7,994 bases of DNA from Clostridia bacterium (GTDB lineage Bacteria > Bacillota > Clostridia > Christensenellales > Borkfalkiaceae), in the NCBI GenBank assembly GCA_029054485.1, contig JAIDFD010000218.1:1-7994 (forward strand). Direction: 5' to 3'. The notes under the pieces were generated by a model. It saw only the letters and a list, made by a program, of their open reading frames with translations. It was not told the origin of the DNA and ran no database searches. This document shows, one piece after another, positions 4,930-7,994 of this stretch (position 1 is its first letter; each line of letters starts with the position of its first letter). The translations under genes were made by a program, and so were the position numbers.

Positions 4930-7203
4930 ATGAAAAAATGGTTGATATACTTATTGGCTTTAATTGTCATAGTAGCGGCACTATTAATTTTATCGTATGA
5001 AGCAACTAAGAAATATGCAATTTATACGGTTAAGTTTTTTGTGGACGGCGAACAGCAAGGTGAGTTTTCCGAACACTACGGCGTTGAAATAGACTTTCCC
5101 GAAATCGAATCCCCCGATGAGAATGGAAACGTTTTTATCGGCTGGTTCACCTCGCCAAAATACGACAGTTGGTTTACTTCAACGAAAGTTACTAAAAACA
5201 TAAATATTTATGGCTACTGGATTCCTTACGAAGACAGTTTGGTAACCGTTACTTTTTACGATGATGACAACGGGATTATCGATGGCTACCCTATTCAGGT
5301 TCAGATAGGTTCATTTATTGAAAGTTATCCTCTGCCCGACACCGATGACGGTTACAGACTGGACGCATGGATGGTCGATGGTAAAGCTTTTGATTTCAAT
5401 TCAAGAGTTTTGACAGACCTTGAATTTTATCCCACCCGCAAACCCGCCGTATATACCGTAGAATTTAAATCTTTGGACGATGTTATTTCAACGCAGACTT
5501 ACACCGTTGAAAATTACAATATTAAAGTACCCAGTTGTCCCGACCGCGACCACTACTATGCCGGTGAATGGGAAAGTTTTGAGTTGACGATGGGTGACAT
5601 TACGGTAAATGCAATATATGAACCGATACCTTACACCGTGCAGTATGTTGACGGAAGCGGAACGGTTCTTGCTACTATAGACTACACTGTATTAACTTAT
5701 ATGGACGTAGTGCCGCCCGATCCCACTCCCGTTCCCGGTTGTTACAGCTATTTTGATGATCTTGAATGTGGAGATACTATTCTTCACCAAAAAGTAAAAG
5801 CTCTCGATTATGTTATCGAGTATTTTGTAAACGATGAGTTGGTTGCAACTTACAATACAAATATTTTTGATTATTACAAGCTGGTCCCTCCCGAAATCCC
5901 TCAAATTCCGGGATATGAAAGCTCATGGGAAAAATATAAGTTACAGCTTGAGACAAACATAAGAGTAAATGCAGTATACGACTTAATAACTTATTATGTC
6001 AGCTTTACGGCAGACAACAAAGTTGTTGAAGTTGCCGAGTATAACGTGGAAAATACCGAAGTCGAGATTCCCGAACTTCCAGAAAAGGCAGGTTATACAT
6101 GCAGATGGGAAGATTTCTATCCTGTAATCGGAGACATTACGGTAAACGCTCTGTTCACGCCTATCAACTATAACGTAAACTTTGTATTGTTTGACGAACT
6201 TATAGAAACAGAATTAGAGCTTACCTACACCACTACGTTCAACGCCGAGCGTATGACAATTAATTTGCCCGATTCGGATAATTATCCCAACGTTTCAGGT
6301 TGCGGTGTCAAATGGGATGTTCCGAAGAGATTACCGTTTGAAGATATTGTAATAAGCGGATATTATTACGATATTGATTACACATACCTGAATTTTGTAC
6401 AGGTTGTAGAATATGACGATGAAGAAAATGTAACAGACCGCTCATTCTATGTTACTGAGTCTCCAGACACTCAAGCTCAGGACAACATAGTTATTCCGGA
6501 TAAATACCACAACATACCTGTTACGCATATCGAACCTTACGCATTTGTCAATGGCAAATTCCAGACAGTTGAAATTTACGCAATTGAAAGAATCGGAGAA
6601 TTTGCATTCTCTTGTTGCAATTTACTACAAAGCGCGATATTGCATGACGGTGTAAAGATTATTGAAAACAACGTTTTCGATAACTGTTCTAAACTGACAA
6701 CAATCAGTTTACCCGAAACAGTATCACGAATCGATGAAAGCGCATTTGCCGCCACAGGGCTGATTAGTGTAACTCTACCAGCCGGTTTAGAAGTTATTTC
6801 CTCAAATCTGTTCTATTCTTGTCTCAACTTAGAAAAGATTGCAATCCCTGCCAGCGTTAAACAAATATCAACCTATGCGTTCTATGGTTGCAAGTCGCTG
6901 ACATCCGTAACTATCAGTTCCGGCGTTGAAGTTATCTATCGGTACGCATTTGCCTACTGTCTGTCACTGAAAGAAATTGTAATTCCCGAATCAACTTCTC
7001 TTATTGAAAGTTATGTATTTGATGGTTGTAGCAGTCTGAGTTCAGTAAAAATTTTAGGTGACGGCACCAACTGGTATTTCTTTAGAAATCACGATATTAA
7101 CTCTTTGCAACAATTACCGCAAGACATTTTTACCACCGGTGAAGATTTGGCAGACACCATAGTAGCCACCCCGTCATTCGGATTTTATAAAAAACCCGAC
7201 TAA
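4930..7203 (+). CDS. Surface protein with Listeria/Bacteroides-type beta repeats and BspA-like leucine-rich repeats
   Basis: A 757-residue secreted or membrane-anchored protein. The N terminus is a signal peptide or anchor: MKKW followed by a hydrophobic helix at about residues 4-21, with no clear cleavage site and no lipobox cysteine. Residues 31-481 hold about seven beta repeats that resemble InlB B-type/Listeria-Bacteroides repeats (hallmarks FIGWFT and INIYGYW in the first). Residues 485-540 are a linker with IVIPDKYHNIPVTHIEPYAF, a typical entry cap, and about 544-702 hold seven 23-residue LRR_5 (BspA-type) repeats. The tail (703-757) has no LPxTG, SLH or choline-binding motif, so anchoring, if any, is by the N-terminal helix. 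Proteins of this build often bind host or microbial surface ligands; the ligand here is unknown. The start is chosen for the signal segment. The protein is acidic and rich in tyrosine. It is divergent from spoIIIA and no functional link is evident. Confidence 0.9.
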   Translation: MKKWLIYLLALIVIVAALLILSYEATKKYAIYTVKFFVDGEQQGEFSEHYGVEIDFPEIESPDENGNVFIGWFTSPKYDSWFTSTKVTKNINIYGYWIPYEDSLVTVTFYDDDNGIIDGYPIQVQIGSFIESYPLPDTDDGYRLDAWMVDGKAFDFNSRVLTDLEFYPTRKPAVYTVEFKSLDDVISTQTYTVENYNIKVPSCPDRDHYYAGEWESFELTMGDITVNAIYEPIPYTVQYVDGSGTVLATIDYTVLTYMDVVPPDPTPVPGCYSYFDDLECGDTILHQKVKALDYVIEYFVNDELVATYNTNIFDYYKLVPPEIPQIPGYESSWEKYKLQLETNIRVNAVYDLITYYVSFTADNKVVEVAEYNVENTEVEIPELPEKAGYTCRWEDFYPVIGDITVNALFTPINYNVNFVLFDELIETELELTYTTTFNAERMTINLPDSDNYPNVSGCGVKWDVPKRLPFEDIVISGYYYDIDYTYLNFVQVVEYDDEENVTDRSFYVTESPDTQAQDNIVIPDKYHNIPVTHIEPYAFVNGKFQTVEIYAIERIGEFAFSCCNLLQSAILHDGVKIIENNVFDNCSKLTTISLPETVSRIDESAFAATGLISVTLPAGLEVISSNLFYSCLNLEKIAIPASVKQISTYAFYGCKSLTSVTISSGVEVIYRYAFAYCLSLKEIVIPESTSLIESYVFDGCSSLSSVKILGDGTNWYFFRNHDINSLQQLPQDIFTTGEDLADTIVATPSFGFYKKPD
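5020..6372 (+). repeat. Seven tandem beta repeats coded within the surface protein
   Basis: The repeats begin near residues 31, 104, 174, 235, 294, 355 and 414, with starts such as YTVKFF, VTVTFY, YTVEFK, YTVQYV, YVIEYF, YYVSFT and YNVNFV. Most end in a strand such as ITVNAIYEPI, IRVNAVYDLI or ITVNALFTPI. The first two are about 70 residues, the next four keep a regular spacing of 59-61 residues (about 180 bases), and the last is about 68. At DNA level the copies are diverged; the longest identity I noticed is GACATTACGGTAAA near 5593 and 6133, so recent slippage duplication is not evident. Confidence 0.75.
6559..7035 (+). repeat. Seven BspA-type leucine-rich repeats coded within the surface protein
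   Basis: Repeats of 22-23 residues start near residues 544, 566, 589, 611, 634, 657 and 680 of the protein. They fit the LRR_5 pattern, for example LEKIAIPASVKQISTYAFYG: a strand, IP or LP, a V-x-x-I turn, then AF followed by a cysteine at a fixed position (SCCN, NCSK, SCLN, GCKS, YCLS, GCSS). One repeat (589-610) is one residue short and lacks the cysteine. Confidence 0.85.
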
Positions 7204-7244
7204 CCTGTTTGTAGCTATTGCAAATATTTAAATAAAATTTTGTC

Positions 7245-7274
7245 ATATGCTTGATTTTGACTTGACAAGCATAT
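7245..7274. repeat. 9-bp inverted repeat overlapping the tRNA promoter
   Basis: ATATGCTTG (7245-7253) and CAAGCATAT (7266-7274) are perfect reverse complements separated by 12 bases. The right arm overlaps the last two bases of the -35 hexamer TTGACA of the tRNA promoter. No T run follows on the plus strand, so it is a poor intrinsic terminator for the surface protein gene; it could be an operator or simply an RNA 3' end hairpin. No other terminator for that gene is visible in 7204-7308. Confidence 0.45.
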
Positions 7275-7290
7275 CAAAATAATATAGAAT
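7262..7290 (+). promoter_or_regulatory. Sigma-A promoter for tRNA-Leu
   Basis: TTGACA (7262-7267) is perfect and is followed after 17 bases by TAGAAT (7285-7290), matching 5 of 6 bases of TATAAT. Transcription would start near 7297, about a dozen bases before the mature tRNA 5' end. Strength and spacing are typical for stable RNA genes. Confidence 0.75.
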
Positions 7291-7308
7291 AACAATGCTC
7301 AATCAAGT

Positions 7309-7393
7309 GCACTCATGGCGGAATTGGCAGACGCGCAAGACTAAGGATCTTGTGGGTAACACCATGCAGGTTCAACTCCTGTTGAGTGCACCA
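7309..7393 (+). tRNA. tRNA-Leu (anticodon AAG)
   Basis: The gene folds into an 85-base class II tRNA. The acceptor stem GCACTCA (7309-7315) pairs with TGAGTGC (7383-7389), the discriminator is A (7390), and CCA is encoded (7391-7393). The D stem is GCG/CGC (7318-7320 and 7332-7334). The anticodon stem CAAGA/TCTTG flanks the loop CTAAGGA (7341-7347), placing anticodon AAG at 7343-7345 after the invariant T33, with G37. A long variable arm (7353-7365, TGG...CCA) and the T arm GCAGG-TTCAACT-CCTGT complete it. The long arm and discriminator A identify tRNA-Leu. A at the wobble position is unusual in bacteria and would need conversion to inosine by TadA to read CUU, CUC and CUA. It is transcribed alone from its own promoter. 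Confidence 0.95.
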
Positions 7394-7397
7394 AGTT

Positions 7398-7426
7398 AAG
7401 GCTGTAAGTTTAACTTACAGCCTTTT
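7398..7426 (+). terminator. Intrinsic terminator of tRNA-Leu
   Basis: AAGGCTGTAAGTT (7398-7410) and AACTTACAGCCTT (7412-7424) form a perfect 13-base stem around a single central T, in practice a stem with a small loop. The stem runs into TTTT (7423-7426). It begins four bases after the tRNA CCA end, which leaves a short trailer for 3' processing. Confidence 0.85.
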
Positions 7427-7441
7427 AAATTTAAAAACACG

Positions 7442-7473
7442 CCGCCTATGCCGATTATTTAGGCGGTTTTTTT
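7442..7473 (+). terminator. Second terminator hairpin, possibly bidirectional, between tRNA-Leu and coaE
   Basis: CCGCCTA (7442-7448) pairs with TAGGCGG (7460-7466) around an 11-base loop and is followed by seven T residues (7467-7473) on the plus strand. Read on the minus strand the same stem is followed by GTGTTTTTAAATT, so it could also end coaE transcription, which stops at 7488. It therefore separates two convergent units and backs up the first tRNA terminator. Confidence 0.75.
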
Positions 7474-7487
7474 ACGCTTAATTTAAA

Positions 7488-7994
7488 TTATTTAAAAAGC
7501 GCGTTTAGTATTTTACCTGTATTTTTGCGCAAATCAGACAAATCCGAAGTATTATGAATGACATAATACTTACAAAAATCGGCGTTTTCATAGTCAAATT
7601 GGCTTGAAATTCGCGATAAAACCTCTTTTTCCGATATCTTGTCCCTAATCATAACCGATTTGACTCTCTCATCTTTACTGCGTAAAATTACTATTACTTT
7701 ATCAAAATACTTTTCATAACCGCTTTCAAATAAAAGCGGGACTTCGCAAAAATATACGCCTTCCCCGCTCATTTGCGCTAAAGCCAGACGCATAATTTCG
7801 GGATGGGCTAAATCGTTTAATCTTTGCAATTTGTTTTTGTCATAAAAAACAATGTCGGCAAGTTTTTTTCTGTCAAGACAATTTTTGTCATCGATTACGT
7901 CCCCAAACTCTTCGCAAAGCCGCGCAAGAAAACCACTATCTTTCAATAGCGAACTATAAATGCCATCGCAAGATAAAACTTTATACCCCTGCTC
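7488..7994 (-). CDS. coaE: Dephospho-CoA kinase (CoaE), 5' end beyond the window
   Basis: CoaE phosphorylates the 3'-hydroxyl of the ribose in dephospho-CoA, the last step of coenzyme A synthesis, in the cytoplasm. The 168 C-terminal residues lie in the window; the frame stays open to the edge, so about 25-30 residues with the P-loop are outside. Family signatures are clear: LSCDGIYSSLL near the edge (the DxD-type region), LDRKKLADIVFYDKNKLQRL followed by LAHPEIM, then CEVPLLFESGYEKYFDKVIVI, and RDKISEKEVLSRISSQF with the closing YVIHNTSDLSDLRK. Within the frame a TTG at 7944-7946 could be mistaken for a start, but conserved coding continues upstream of it. The gene is convergent with the tRNA-Leu and ends near a shared hairpin at 7442-7473. 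Confidence 0.95.
   Translation of the reverse strand, partial: EQGYKVLSCDGIYSSLLKDSGFLARLCEEFGDVIDDKNCLDRKKLADIVFYDKNKLQRLNDLAHPEIMRLALAQMSGEGVYFCEVPLLFESGYEKYFDKVIVILRSKDERVKSVMIRDKISEKEVLSRISSQFDYENADFCKYYVIHNTSDLSDLRKNTGKILNALFK

Noticed and set aside
5020..7035. Possibility that the repeats in the surface protein gene are a CRISPR array or DNA-level tandem repeat
   Set aside because: Periodicity is in the protein (about 60 and 23 residues); the DNA copies are diverged and the reading frame is continuous.
7944..7946. TTG at 7944-7946 as the start of coaE
   Set aside because: The frame continues upstream to the window edge with CoaE-like sequence (VLSCDGIYSSLL), so the gene is cut by the window and this codon is an internal leucine.

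Overview
The window looks like chromosomal DNA from an endospore-forming, low-to-moderate GC Firmicute, most likely an anaerobic clostridial lineage. The main evidence is a complete eight-gene spoIIIA operon (spoIIIAA to spoIIIAH). Supporting evidence is Gram-positive style AAGGAG ribosome-binding sites and a surface protein built from Listeria/Bacteroides-type beta repeats plus BspA-type leucine-rich repeats, an architecture common in gut Firmicutes. I cannot name the species.

Layout. Bases 1-4733 are coded on the minus strand. Read in transcription order from 4733 down to 439 they are spoIIIAA, AB, AC, AD, AE, AF, AG and AH. These encode the mother-cell half of the sporulation feeding-tube (A-Q) complex: an ATPase, membrane platform proteins and ring-forming proteins that meet forespore SpoIIQ. 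A separate Asp23/YqhY-like gene with its own sigma-A-like promoter follows (382-47), and a strong hairpin ends the block. The spoIIIA genes are packed extremely tightly: every internal junction from AA/AB to AF/AG overlaps, and most internal starts have no visible Shine-Dalgarno sequence. The AH start is the only internal one with a strong site.

Bases 4734-4929 are a divergent control region. A sigma-E-like candidate faces spoIIIAA and a sigma-A promoter faces the other way, with a 19-bp palindrome inside its spacer. The plus strand then carries a three-codon leader ORF and a 757-residue surface protein (4930-7203): a membrane or signal segment, seven beta repeats of about 60-70 residues, then about seven 23-residue leucine-rich repeats. 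Next comes a tRNA-Leu gene (7309-7393) with the unusual anticodon AAG, its own promoter and two consecutive terminator hairpins. The window ends in the 3' part of coaE on the minus strand (7488 to past 7994), convergent with the tRNA.

Most of the content is conserved core biology. The points that stand out are: (i) spoIIIAE has no ATG/GTG/TTG at its expected start, where an ATA codon overlaps the spoIIIAD stop in an ATAA arrangement; (ii) SpoIIIAG is very short and appears to lack the insertion inside its ring-building domain; (iii) the tRNA-Leu has A at the wobble position; (iv) the surface-protein promoter carries an operator-like palindrome, and its start codon follows a minimal Met-Thr-Ala ORF. 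I found no CRISPR array, insertion sequence, phage gene or defence system.
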